Assembly: GCA_017847885.1 (NCBI GenBank)
Contig: JAGAUA010000044.1
Span: 62,001-126,000, forward strand
Direction: 5' to 3'
Source of the DNA: Oscillospiraceae bacterium
GTDB lineage: Bacteria > Bacillota > Clostridia > Oscillospirales > Ruminococcaceae
DNA length: 64,000 bases
Shown: one piece after another, positions 50,101 through 57,792 of the stretch
Position numbering within the stretch: the stretch's first letter is position 1
Layout: each line of letters starts with the position of its first letter
The notes under the pieces: model-generated
The model's database searches: none
The model's input: only the letters and a program-made list of their open reading frames with translations
Told to the model about the DNA's origin: nothing
Translations under genes and position numbers: made by a program

Positions 50101-50411
50101 TGGGACAGCTCGGAGCAAAGGTTCAGACCCGACTGACCGCCGAGATTCGGAAGAATGGCGTCCGGACGCTCTTTTGCGATTATCTGCTCCAGTCTTGTTA
50201 CGTTAAGCGGCTCAATGTAGGTAACGTCCGCAGTTTCGGGGTCTGTCATTATCGTTGCGGGGTTGGAATTCACCAGCACGATCTCGTAACCCAGCTTACG
50301 CAGAGCCTTGCACGCCTGAGTTCCCGAATAGTCGAACTCGCACGCCTGACCTATAATAATAGGTCCTGAGCCTATTATCAGAATTTTGTTGATATCCGTT
50401 CTTTTAGCCAT
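47184..50411 (-). CDS. carB: Carbamoyl-phosphate synthase large subunit
   Basis: 1075 residues. Two ATP-grasp halves: IGSGPIIIGQACEFDYSG at 13-30 and the matching GGGPNRIGQGIEFDYC near 560, each followed by its own ATP-grasp fold (KLGYPVVLRPAYTMGG; KIGYPVMVRPSYVLGG). C-terminal MGS-like regulatory domain (ATGNTYEVIRKAGIE). It makes carbamoyl phosphate for arginine and pyrimidines with the small subunit CarA, whose gene is not next to it. SD GGGAGGAA. Confidence 0.97.
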   Translation of the reverse strand: MAKRTDINKILIIGSGPIIIGQACEFDYSGTQACKALRKLGYEIVLVNSNPATIMTDPETADVTYIEPLNVTRLEQIIAKERPDAILPNLGGQSGLNLCSELSQKGILDKYGVKVIGVQIDAIERGEDRIEFKKSMNAIGIEMARSDVAYSVDEALAIADKLGYPVVLRPAYTMGGAGGGLVYNKEELKTVCARGLQASLVGQVLVEESILGWEELELEIVRDSENNMITVCFIENIDPIGVHTGDSFCSAPMLTISEECQKRLQEQAYRIVESVQVVGGTNVQFAHDPVTDRVVVIEINPRTSRSSALASKATGFPIALVSAMLACGLTLKDIPCGKYGTLDKYVPDGDYVVIKFARWAFEKFKGVEDKLGTQMRAVGEVMSIGKTYKEAFQKAIRSLETGRYGLGYAKDYNTKTKEQLLKMLITPSSDRHFIMYEALRKGATVEEIFNITKVKTYFIQQMKELVEEEEALAAFRGGMPSDDRLISAKKNGFSDKYLSKILDVSEDEIRNRRIALGIEEAWEGVHVSGTENSAYYYSTYNAEDKNPVNTDKPKIMILGGGPNRIGQGIEFDYCCVHAALALKKFGFETIIVNCNPETVSTDYDTSDKLYFEPLTLEDVLSIYKKEKPLGVIAQFGGQTPLNLSSELERNGVKILGTPPSVIDLAEDRDLFREMMDKLGIPMPESGMATTVEEALEIAGKIGYPVMVRPSYVLGGRGMEVVYDDESMTEYMAAAVDVTPDRPILIDRFLNHALECEADAISDGEHAFVPAVMEHIELAGVHSGDSACIIPSVHISEENVKTIKEYTRKIAEEMHVKGLMNMQYAIENGKVYVLEANPRASRTVPLVSKVCNIRMVPIATDIITSEITGRPSPVAALKDQDIPYYGVKEAVFPFNMFPEVDPILGPEMRSTGEVLGLSSYYGEAFYKAQEASQSTLPLSGTVLISVNNKDKAEIAEIAKYFADDGFKILATGNTYEVIRKAGIEAEKIQKLSEGRPNILDAVTNGQIDLIINSPAGKDSVNDDSYLRKAAIKGKIPYMTTVAAARASAKGIHYVKEHGQGDVKSLQQLHSEIKDKA

Positions 50412-50498
50412 AATATTCCTCCCAAGGGCAAGTTAATATATGCCGAAAATACGGCGGCAAAATACCATATTCTGCCTTCGTTTCAAAGTACCCAAATT

Positions 50499-50527
50499 AT
50501 TATACCACACAAAACCTGCTTTATCAA
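50499..50527 (-). promoter_or_regulatory. Promoter of carB
   Basis: Minus strand TTGATA (50522-50527), 17 bp with TGTGG, TATAAT (50499-50504). The 80-nt leader has a small GCCG/CGGC hairpin and no PyrR site I can recognise. Confidence 0.8.
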
Positions 50528-50598
50528 CATTTTTTTGCTTTATTGCAGGAAAAATTTTTTCATATTTTTTAAATTTTCTTGATTTCCGCCGTCAAATA

Positions 50599-50627
50599 TT
50601 GACGAAACCGCAAATATATGGTATTAT
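50599..50627 (+). promoter_or_regulatory. Promoter of the isomerase/acyl-CoA synthetase fusion
   Basis: TTGACG (50599-50604), 17 bp, TATTAT (50622-50627). Confidence 0.75.
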
Positions 50628-50702
50628 GTAAATTGATATGCGCACTTTGCCGCGATTGTCGGCAGCGTAAAGATTTGTAATACAGAGAGGATCTTAAAAG
50701 AT

Positions 50703-53225
50703 ATGAAAATCAGCTTTTCAACCCTTGCCTGTCCCCACTTTGCATGGTCGGATATCTACTCAATGGCAAAGGACTTCGGCTTCGACGGCATCGAGATACG
50801 CGGACTCGGCTCGGATATTTTTTCGGTAAAGGCTCAGCCTTTTACGGACGCGCAGCTTCCCGGCACCGTCGCAAAGCTGAAAAGTCTCCGAATCGAAATT
50901 CCCTGTCTTTCCTCGGGCTCATGCCTTAAATTCAAGGACAAAGCCGAAGAAACCAGACAGGAAATAATCGAATACGCTAAGCTTGCAAACAAGTTGGGCT
51001 CGTCCTACATCAGAATTCTTGCAGACCTTGACCCCCAGCCCGTTGACGAGGTCGACGACGACTATATCGTTGAGGAGCTGAAAAAGCTTGTTCCCACCGC
51101 CGAGGAGTACAACGTTACCCTGCTGGTGGAGACCAACGGCGTATACTGCGACACAAAGCGTCTCAGAAGCGTTCTCGACAGAGTCGGCAGCCGCAAGATA
51201 GCTGCACTTTGGGATATGCACCACCCCTACCGCTTCCGCGGCGAAAAGCCCGAGGAAACCATTGAAAATCTGGGCGAATATATAAAGTACGTTCACATCA
51301 AGGACAGCGTTTCCGTTGACGGCAAGGTCGAGTACAAGCTTATGGGCAGCGGCGATATGCCACTTAAAGATATGCTGGAGGCGCTGAAAAATATCGGCTA
51401 CAACGGCTATGTTTCCCTTGAATGGGTAAAGCGCTGGGCAAACAACCTTTGCGACGCAGGTATCGTTATCCCCCAGTATGCCGAGTACATGGCTCCCTAC
51501 AAGGTGCGCCACAAGCACCCTCTTCAGGACAACAAAACAAAAACGGGCAAATACGTATGGCCTAAGGAAAGACTTCTCGACTACACCTTCCCCGACATTC
51601 TCGACAGAATATGCGAGGAGTTCCCCAATCAGTACGCTTTCCGCTACACCGAGCTTGACTACACAAGAACATACCCCGAGTTCAGAGACGACGTTGACAA
51701 CTTCGCAAGAGCGCTCCTTGCAATGGGCGTAAAGAAGGGCGACCACGTTGCTATCTGGGCGACGAATGTTCCTGCATGGTATATCACCTTCTGGGCAACG
51801 ACCAAAATCGGCGCTGTTCTCGTTACCGTAAACACCGCTTATAAGATCCACGAGGCGGAATACCTGCTCAAGCAGTCCGATACCCACACTCTTGTTATGA
51901 TAGACGGTCTCAAGGACAGCCACTACAACGAGATAATCCGCGAGATATGCCCCGAGCTGGACACCTGCGAAAAGGGCAAGCTTGAGTCCAAGAGACTTCC
52001 CGTACTCAAAAACGTTATCACCGTGGGCTTTGAAATGGACGGCTGCTATACATGGGAGGAAGCCAACGAAAAGGCTAAAGAAGTACCGTACAGCGAGGTT
52101 GAAAAGGTGCGCCGCACCATCGACAAGCACGACGTCTGCAATATGCAGTACACATCGGGTACAACAGGCTTCCCCAAGGGCGTTATGCTCACCCACTACA
52201 ACGTTGTCAACAACGGCAAGGCTATCGGTGACTGCATGGACCTGTCCACAGCCGACCGCATGATGATACAGGTGCCCATGTTCCATTGCTTCGGCATGGT
52301 TCTGGCTATGACCGCCTCCGTAACGCACGGCGTAACAATGTCGCCTATCCCTGCATTCTCCCCCAAAAAGGGTCTGAACTGCATTAACAAGGAGAAGATA
52401 ACCTGCTTCCACGGCGTACCCACAATGTTTATCGCAATGCTGGGTCACGACGACTTCCCCACCACCGATTTCTCCTACATGAGAACTGGCATTATGGCAG
52501 GCTCGCCTTGCCCAATTAAGACGATGCACGAGGTTATCGAAAAAATGCACATGACCGAGATTTGTATTACCTACGGTCAGACGGAGGCTTCTCCCGCAAC
52601 CACGATGAGCAAGACCACCGACAGCATCGAGACCCGTGTAAACACCGTCGGCGGACCTATCTTCGGCGTTGAGTGCAAGATAGTTGACCCCGAAACAAAC
52701 GAGGACCTTCCCGACAACGTTGACGGCGAGTTCGTTGCTCGCGGTTACAACATTATGAAAGGCTACTACAAGATGCCCGAGGCTACCGCTGCCGCTATCG
52801 ACGCGGACGGCTGGCTCCACACGGGCGACCTTGCAAGACGTCTCCCCGACGGAAACTACAAGATAACAGGCCGTATCAAGGATATGATAATCCGCGGCGG
52901 CGAGAATATTTACCCCAAGGAGATAGAGGACTTCCTCTACACCCACCCCAAGGTAAAGGACGTTCAGGTCATCGGCGTGCCCGACAAGGACTACGGCGAG
53001 GAGATAATGGCGTGCGTTATCCTCAAGGACGGCGAAACAAGCTCCGAAAAGGAGATAAGGCAGTTCGTCCTCGACCATATGGCAAAGCACAAGGTACCGA
53101 GGTACGTTGACTTTGTTACCGAATTCCCCATGAACGCGGCAGGAAAGATACTCAAGTACAAAATGCGTGAGGCTGCCGTTGAAAAGCTCGGCTTGCAGAA
53201 CGCCAGCAAAATCGTTACAGCATAA
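50703..53225 (+). CDS. Sugar isomerase-like TIM barrel fused to AMP-dependent acyl-CoA synthetase
   Basis: 840 residues. Residues 1-275 are an AP-endonuclease-2/xylose-isomerase-like TIM barrel with candidate metal ligands in LVETNG (Glu), LWDMHHP (Asp, His) and SLEWVKRW (Glu). Residues 300-840 are an acyl/aryl-CoA synthetase: P-loop YTSGTTGFPKG (near 482), YGQTEASP (near 622), GWLHTGD (near 702) and C-terminal Lys in AAGKILKYK (near 817). The second half alone is full length for its family, so this is a true fusion. The synthetase half activates a carboxylic acid as AMP ester and then CoA thioester; the substrate is unknown. Codons end very often in C or G, hinting at high expression. Monocistronic. 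Confidence 0.9.
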   Translation: MKISFSTLACPHFAWSDIYSMAKDFGFDGIEIRGLGSDIFSVKAQPFTDAQLPGTVAKLKSLRIEIPCLSSGSCLKFKDKAEETRQEIIEYAKLANKLGSSYIRILADLDPQPVDEVDDDYIVEELKKLVPTAEEYNVTLLVETNGVYCDTKRLRSVLDRVGSRKIAALWDMHHPYRFRGEKPEETIENLGEYIKYVHIKDSVSVDGKVEYKLMGSGDMPLKDMLEALKNIGYNGYVSLEWVKRWANNLCDAGIVIPQYAEYMAPYKVRHKHPLQDNKTKTGKYVWPKERLLDYTFPDILDRICEEFPNQYAFRYTELDYTRTYPEFRDDVDNFARALLAMGVKKGDHVAIWATNVPAWYITFWATTKIGAVLVTVNTAYKIHEAEYLLKQSDTHTLVMIDGLKDSHYNEIIREICPELDTCEKGKLESKRLPVLKNVITVGFEMDGCYTWEEANEKAKEVPYSEVEKVRRTIDKHDVCNMQYTSGTTGFPKGVMLTHYNVVNNGKAIGDCMDLSTADRMMIQVPMFHCFGMVLAMTASVTHGVTMSPIPAFSPKKGLNCINKEKITCFHGVPTMFIAMLGHDDFPTTDFSYMRTGIMAGSPCPIKTMHEVIEKMHMTEICITYGQTEASPATTMSKTTDSIETRVNTVGGPIFGVECKIVDPETNEDLPDNVDGEFVARGYNIMKGYYKMPEATAAAIDADGWLHTGDLARRLPDGNYKITGRIKDMIIRGGENIYPKEIEDFLYTHPKVKDVQVIGVPDKDYGEEIMACVILKDGETSSEKEIRQFVLDHMAKHKVPRYVDFVTEFPMNAAGKILKYKMREAAVEKLGLQNASKIVTA

Positions 53226-53248
53226 GTTATTGCACGTTAATATGTATT

Positions 53249-53342
53249 ATACTATTTCCGTCAAAACCACAGGTTTTGACTTGCCGCCTTTTAGGCGGCT
53301 CTCCTTATAGACAAAGTCTATAAGGAGATTAGGAATTAGTAT
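53249..53342. repeat. MITE-like element, family 2, short inverted copy
   Basis: Reverse complement of the first part of 46896-47081, with the same three hairpins in reverse order and ends ATACTATTTCC / GGAATTAGTAT. It shows that the 95-bp three-hairpin unit is the element proper. Confidence 0.82.
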
Positions 53343-53350
53343 TATAAACA

Positions 53351-53424
53351 CGGGCGGCTGATAGCCGCCCCTACAAGAAATGACGTATTTAAGCCGTTTC
53401 GTAGGGGCGGATATTATCCGCCCG
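53351..53424. repeat. GGGCGG/CCGCCC palindromic repeat, copy D
   Basis: Same layout as copies A-C. It starts 8 bp after a family 2 element, so two unrelated repeats share one convergent gap. Confidence 0.88.
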
Positions 53425-53450
53425 ATAATTTCATTGCTTACCAGCAAAAT

Positions 53451-53487
53451 AACCGTCCGTGATTTTTTACGGACGGTTTATTTTTTT
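53451..53487. terminator. Bidirectional terminator fusion gene / nspC
   Basis: AACCGTCCGT / ACGGACGGTT with 8-nt loop and a long T-run on the plus strand. Confidence 0.9.
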
Positions 53488-54625
53488 ATAGTCTGCACTT
53501 GAAATTCTCGTAGCCGAACTGCTTGATGATTTTATTTTCGCCGTTTGCGGTATGCAGAACTATCGCAGGCAGCGGCATACCGTTGAAGGTGTTGTTTTTC
53601 ACCATGGAGTATATCGCCATATCGCAGAACACCAGCCTGTCCCCTGCTTTCAGAGGCTCGTCAAAGGAGTAATCCCCGATAATGTCACCTGCAAGGCAGG
53701 TAGGTCCGCCGAGACGGTAGGTATACGCCTTTTCGCCGGGCATACCCGAGCCGATAATGTTGGGTCTGTACGGCATTTCCAGCACATCGGGCATATGGCA
53801 CGCCGCCGATGTGTCAACGATTGCAATATCCATGCCGTTTTTCAGCGTGTCAAGCACCTCGGTCACAAGATAGCCTGCGTTGAGTGCAACAGCCTCTCCA
53901 GGCTCGATATAGACCTGCACGCCGTATTTTTTCTGCACCCGGTCTACGATTTCCACAAGCTTTTCCACGTCGTAATTTTCACGGGTAATGTGGTGTCCGC
54001 CGCCGAAATTGAGCCATTTCAAGCCATAGAGATACTTCCCGAACTTTTCCTCCACCACCTTGACTGTTCTTTCAAGGACGTCCGCGCCCTGCTCGCACAT
54101 GGTATGGAAATGCAGTCCGCTTATGCCCTCGGGGAGCTTTTCGGGGAAAAGGTCAAGCACCGTTCCCAAACGGGAATTTTTGAAGCAGGGGTTGTAAATA
54201 TCCGTTTCGATTTCCGAATATTCGGGGTTAATGCGTATGCCGATTTCGATTTCCCGTCCGCAGGCTTTTACCGCAGGGTAAAATTTTTCGTACTGTGAAA
54301 AGCTGTTGAACACGATATGGTCGGCAACAGCCAGAATTTCGGGGAAATCCTTCTCGCTGTAAGCAGGGCAGTAAACGTGAGTCTCGCCGTCGGGCATTTC
54401 CTCCCTGCCAAGCTTTGCCTCGTAAAGACCGCTTGCTGTCGTTCCCGAAAGGTACTTGCCGATGAGCGGATAGGTGCTGTACATCGAAAACGCCTTCTGG
54501 GCAAGAAGTATCTTGCAGCCCGTTCTGTCCTGCACGGATTTGAGTACTTCAAGATTTTTCACAAGCAGCCTTTCATCCGTCACATAACAGGGCGTGGGCA
54601 GCGCATAAATATCAAAATCAAGCAT
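53486..54625 (-). CDS. nspC: Carboxynorspermidine/carboxyspermidine decarboxylase
   Basis: 379 residues, fold-type III PLP decarboxylase. PLP lysine in LLAQKAFSM (near 41), glycine-rich NFGGGHHITRE (near 230), EPGEAVAL (near 265), the second active-site Cys in CHMPDVLEMPYRP region (near 296). It makes (nor)spermidine from the carboxy form. The dehydrogenase partner is not adjacent. ATG 54625 has AAGGAG 7 nt upstream and overlaps the YnzC-like stop by 8 bp. Confidence 0.92.
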   Translation of the reverse strand: MLDFDIYALPTPCYVTDERLLVKNLEVLKSVQDRTGCKILLAQKAFSMYSTYPLIGKYLSGTTASGLYEAKLGREEMPDGETHVYCPAYSEKDFPEILAVADHIVFNSFSQYEKFYPAVKACGREIEIGIRINPEYSEIETDIYNPCFKNSRLGTVLDLFPEKLPEGISGLHFHTMCEQGADVLERTVKVVEEKFGKYLYGLKWLNFGGGHHITRENYDVEKLVEIVDRVQKKYGVQVYIEPGEAVALNAGYLVTEVLDTLKNGMDIAIVDTSAACHMPDVLEMPYRPNIIGSGMPGEKAYTYRLGGPTCLAGDIIGDYSFDEPLKAGDRLVFCDMAIYSMVKNNTFNGMPLPAIVLHTANGENKIIKQFGYENFKCRL

Positions 54626-54806
54626 CCTTCTGCTCCTTATCCACAAATTCTATATTTGAAAGCTGTCCTTCAAGATTTGCCTTTATGCCGTCGCGGTATT
54701 CCTGCCTGAGCCTTGCCTGCTCCGCCTTTTCAGCCTCGGTAAGTCCCTCCGCAGTACGGGATTTTCTTGCAAGCTCGTTAATTCTGTTGATTTTTTCCTG
54801 AGTCAT
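54618..54806 (-). CDS. DUF896/YnzC-like small protein
   Basis: 62 residues beginning MTQEKINRINELARKSR, then GLTEAEKAEQARLRQEYRDG, the complete DUF896 signature: a two-helix hairpin thought to bind RNA or DNA. SD AGGGAG is 9 nt upstream. It opens the unit with nspC by an 8-bp overlap. Confidence 0.9.
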   Translation of the reverse strand: MTQEKINRINELARKSRTAEGLTEAEKAEQARLRQEYRDGIKANLEGQLSNIEFVDKEQKDA

Positions 54807-54840
54807 TCCGTGTACTCCCTTTACTTTGAAATATACTTTT

Positions 54841-54869
54841 ATTATAGCAGACTTTTCGGAATAATGCAA
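54841..54869 (-). promoter_or_regulatory. Promoter of YnzC-like/nspC
   Basis: Minus strand TTGCAT (54864-54869), 17 bp, TATAAT (54841-54846). Confidence 0.8.
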
Positions 54870-54873
54870 CAAA

Positions 54874-54898
54874 AAGGGCAGGAAAATATCCTGCCCTC
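54874..54898 (-). terminator. Terminator of ackA
   Basis: AGGGCAGG / CCTGCCCT, 7-nt loop, TTTTTG on the minus strand; it abuts the next promoter. Confidence 0.85.
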
Positions 54899-54918
54899 GG
54901 TGTGTAAAAACAATAGCA

Positions 54919-54948
54919 TTAACGGGACGGGAAACCCGTCCCCTACAT
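54919..54948. repeat. Short GACGGG palindromic repeat (half element)
   Basis: TTAACGGGACGGG, AAA, CCCGTCCCCTACA: matches in reverse complement the right half of the hybrid element at 29156-29232. In the 70-bp gap after ackA. Confidence 0.7.
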
Positions 54949-54977
54949 TGGAAAGCCATTTCAGCAGCTTATGTCCA

Positions 54978-56177
54978 TTACTTGGAAATAAGTGCAAGCG
55001 TATCTCTTGCGATAAGAAGCTCCTCGTTGGTGGGAACGACCCAAACCTCAACCTTGGAGTCGGGTGTGGATATCTTCTGAAGCTTGCCGTGGATAGTCTT
55101 GTTAAGCTCGTTGTCTATCTTGATGCCGAAGAAATCCATATCCTTGCACACGTTCTCGCGGACTTCGGAAGCGTTCTCGCCGATACCGCCCGTGAAGAGA
55201 ACAGCGTCAAGACCGTTCATTGCAGCAGCGTATGAGCCAATGTACTTCTTGATCTCGTAAACAAGCATTTCGGAAACAAGCTGCGCTCTCTTGTCGCCGT
55301 GCTCCGCAGCGCTGGAAATATCGCGGTTGTCGGAGGATACTCCCGATACGCCGAGGAAGCCCGATTTCTTGTTCATGTAGTCGCTCATTTCCTTGGTTGT
55401 AAAGCCGTGCTTTTCTGCAACAAAGGTTACAGCGGAGGGGTCAACGCTGCCCGTTCTTGTACCCATTACAACGCCGTCAAGAGGAGTGAAGCCCATTGAT
55501 GTATCTATGGACTTTCCGCCCTGTACAGCAGTAATGGAGGAGCCGTTGCCAAGGTGGCAGGAAACAATCTTCAGATCCTTGATATCCTTGCCCATAGCCT
55601 CTGCAAGAGCAGCGGAAACAAAGCGGTGGGAAGTGCCGTGGAAGCCGTACTTTCTAACGTGGTATTTTTCGTAATCCTCATAGGGCAGGCCGAACATATA
55701 CGCCTTGGGGGGCATTGTCTGGTGGAACGCTGTATCGAATACAACTACCTGAGGAACGTTCTCGGGGAGTACCTTTTTGCAAGCCCAGAGAGCAAGCGCA
55801 TGGGGGTGGTTATGTACGGGAGCAAGCTCCTGAAGGTCGTCGATCTGCTTGATTACCTCGTCTGTAACAAGTGTCGTCTTGTCGAACACTTCTGCGCCCT
55901 GTACTATTCTGTGGCCGACTGCGGATATCTCGTCCATGGACTTGATAACGGCAGCGTCACCTGTTGTAAGCACCTCCACCAGCTTTTCAAAAGCTTCGGT
56001 ATGTGTGGGGAAATCACAGTCCGTATCGACTGTTCTGCCGTCAAAGGTTTTATGTACAATATGACCGCCGATACCTATTCTGTCGCAGTTACCCTTTGCG
56101 ATAACGCTTTCGTCGTCCATATTGAGAAGCTGATACTTGAGAGAAGAGCTTCCCGCGTTTACTACGAGAATGATCAT
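54978..56177 (-). CDS. ackA: Acetate kinase
   Basis: 399 residues, normal length. VNAGSSSLKYQLL at 5-17, GHRIVQGA (near 88), FDTAFHQTMP (near 146), HLGNGSS (near 208), FTGGIGENA (near 325). It makes ATP and acetate from acetyl phosphate in fermentation. No pta is adjacent. It is divergent from tmcAL, whose product uses acetate and ATP. SD AAAGGATTG. Confidence 0.96.
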   Translation of the reverse strand: MIILVVNAGSSSLKYQLLNMDDESVIAKGNCDRIGIGGHIVHKTFDGRTVDTDCDFPTHTEAFEKLVEVLTTGDAAVIKSMDEISAVGHRIVQGAEVFDKTTLVTDEVIKQIDDLQELAPVHNHPHALALWACKKVLPENVPQVVVFDTAFHQTMPPKAYMFGLPYEDYEKYHVRKYGFHGTSHRFVSAALAEAMGKDIKDLKIVSCHLGNGSSITAVQGGKSIDTSMGFTPLDGVVMGTRTGSVDPSAVTFVAEKHGFTTKEMSDYMNKKSGFLGVSGVSSDNRDISSAAEHGDKRAQLVSEMLVYEIKKYIGSYAAAMNGLDAVLFTGGIGENASEVRENVCKDMDFFGIKIDNELNKTIHGKLQKISTPDSKVEVWVVPTNEELLIARDTLALISK

Positions 56178-56391
56178 AATTCCAACAATCCTTTCAAAAT
56201 TTCTCTATACCTTTATATATTATTACTTAAATCGTCAAAAATCAATAGTTTCACAATATTTTCAGAAAATCATAACAATTATTCAATATTTTGTACCGTA
56301 AAATCATATACTATAATAAGGTACGGCTGCTTTCATAAAAAAATATATCAGCCGTATATCAGGGATACCCCAAATGAAAGGATTGAACAAC

Positions 56392-57597
56392 ATGAAAACC
56401 TACGGAATTATCTGCGAATACAACCCGTTCCACAACGGTCACATTTATCAGATCGAAGAAACAAGAAAGCACGGTGCTACCCACATTGTTGCAATTATGA
56501 GCGGCAACTACGTTCAGCGCGGCGACGTTGCAATGATAGACAAATTTGCAAGAGCAAAGGTCGCGGTAAACAACGGCGTTGACCTTGTTCTGGAAATGCC
56601 TGTGGTATACTCCCTTTCAAGCGCGAATTTCTTTGCAAGGGCAGGCGTGATGATGCTGGGCGCTCTGGGCTGCGTTGACGGAATTTCCTTCGGCAGCGAG
56701 TGCGGTGACATCGAGCTTCTCAAAAATGCCGCAAAGGCTTCCGCAAGCTGCACCAAGCCCGAAAAGATCAAGCCCCTTCTTGAGCAGGGAATGTCCTTCC
56801 CACAGGCTGTTCAGCAGACAATTGCACTTGAGCACGGTCCTATCATCGCTTCCGTGTTTGATTCCCCCAACAATACGCTTGCGGTGGAGTATCTTAAGGC
56901 AATGGAAATGATGCACCTCGACTTTGACACATTTACCCTCAAGCGCAAGGGCGCGGAGCATGACAGCCTTAACGCTTCCGACGGGTTTGCAAGCGGAACT
57001 CTTCTCCGTCAGATGATAGAGGACGGCGAGGATATCAGCGCTTATGTTCCCAAGGATATGGCTGACCTTGCTGCCGAGTATGAGGAAAAGGAGCTTCTTG
57101 CGTATTTCGATAATCTTGAGCGCGAGCTGCTGTTTGTTCTCCGTTCAACGCTTCCTCCCATAATTGCGGAATGTCCAGATGTGGATCAGGGACTTGCAAA
57201 CTATATTTTCCATACGGCTATAAACACAACCTCTCTTGATGAATTCATCGAAAAGGCAAGCAATAAAAACCTCACGCAGGCAAGACTCAGAAGAATTCTT
57301 CTTAATCTGTATATCAACACCAAGGCTACCGACCTTATGCTCATGCCGCCCTTCGGCAGAGTGCTTGCATTCAACGAAAGAGGCACCGAAATTCTCAAGG
57401 CTGCAAAGGAAAAGGCTGAGGGCAACAAGCTGGCTATACCGTTTGATACATCACTCAAGGATCTTATCGATCTTAAGCGTCCTCCCGTAAACAGATTTGC
57501 GGATATTTCCATTCGCGCGACAAATCTCTACGGTCTTGCTTCAAGAACAATTCGCCCCTGCTCCGAGGATTTTACCGCAAAAATTGAAATTCAATAA
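56392..57597 (+). CDS. tmcAL: tRNA(Met) cytidine acetate ligase TmcAL
   Basis: 401 residues. Nucleotidyltransferase start GIICEYNPFHNGHIYQI with HxGH-type HNGH at 15-18, then MSGNYVQRGD and LPVVYSLSSANFFARAG-like VVYSLSSANFFARAG. C-terminal half with SGTLLRQ and RLRRILLNLYI. It activates acetate with ATP to make N4-acetylcytidine at the wobble base of elongator tRNA-Met. ATG 56392 has AAAGGATTG upstream. Divergent from ackA with 214 bp between; a weak TTGTAC...TATAAT (15-bp spacer, near 56288-56314) may be its promoter. Confidence 0.93.
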   Translation: MKTYGIICEYNPFHNGHIYQIEETRKHGATHIVAIMSGNYVQRGDVAMIDKFARAKVAVNNGVDLVLEMPVVYSLSSANFFARAGVMMLGALGCVDGISFGSECGDIELLKNAAKASASCTKPEKIKPLLEQGMSFPQAVQQTIALEHGPIIASVFDSPNNTLAVEYLKAMEMMHLDFDTFTLKRKGAEHDSLNASDGFASGTLLRQMIEDGEDISAYVPKDMADLAAEYEEKELLAYFDNLERELLFVLRSTLPPIIAECPDVDQGLANYIFHTAINTTSLDEFIEKASNKNLTQARLRRILLNLYINTKATDLMLMPPFGRVLAFNERGTEILKAAKEKAEGNKLAIPFDTSLKDLIDLKRPPVNRFADISIRATNLYGLASRTIRPCSEDFTAKIEIQ

Positions 57598-57605
57598 AAT
57601 TCAGC

Positions 57606-57660
57606 AATGCCAAAAGGTTACACTTTTCACCTGTTTTGTAATCTTTTGGCATTATTTTAT
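57606..57660 (+). terminator. Terminator of tmcAL
   Basis: AATGCCAAAAGGTTAC / GTAATCTTTTGGCATT (16-bp stem, one G-T) and an AT-rich tail. Confidence 0.88.
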
Positions 57661-57704
57661 TGCACTTTGTAATAAAACTGTAATATTTTTTGGCAGTTTT
57701 CCTA

Positions 57705-57733
57705 TTGGCAAATTGTATTTTTTATGATATACT
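57705..57733 (+). promoter_or_regulatory. Promoter of the tyrosine-rich secreted protein
   Basis: TTGGCA (57705-57710), 17 bp, TATACT (57728-57733). AAAAAGGAGATA lies just before the ATG. Confidence 0.75.
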
Positions 57734-57792
57734 GTTTATGAACATTAATTTGGTTCTAAAAAAACTAAAACTATGAAAAAGGAGATATAAAA

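Noticed and set aside
50919..53090. Open frame of 723 codons on the minus strand inside the isomerase/CoA-ligase gene
   Set aside because: Shadow frame: C-ending codons on the plus strand remove stops from the opposite strand. The plus-strand protein has complete motifs.
11711..53424. Repeated GGGCGG palindromes taken as CRISPR repeats
   Set aside because: Copies are kilobases apart, palindromic, in convergent gaps and not in a regularly spaced array.
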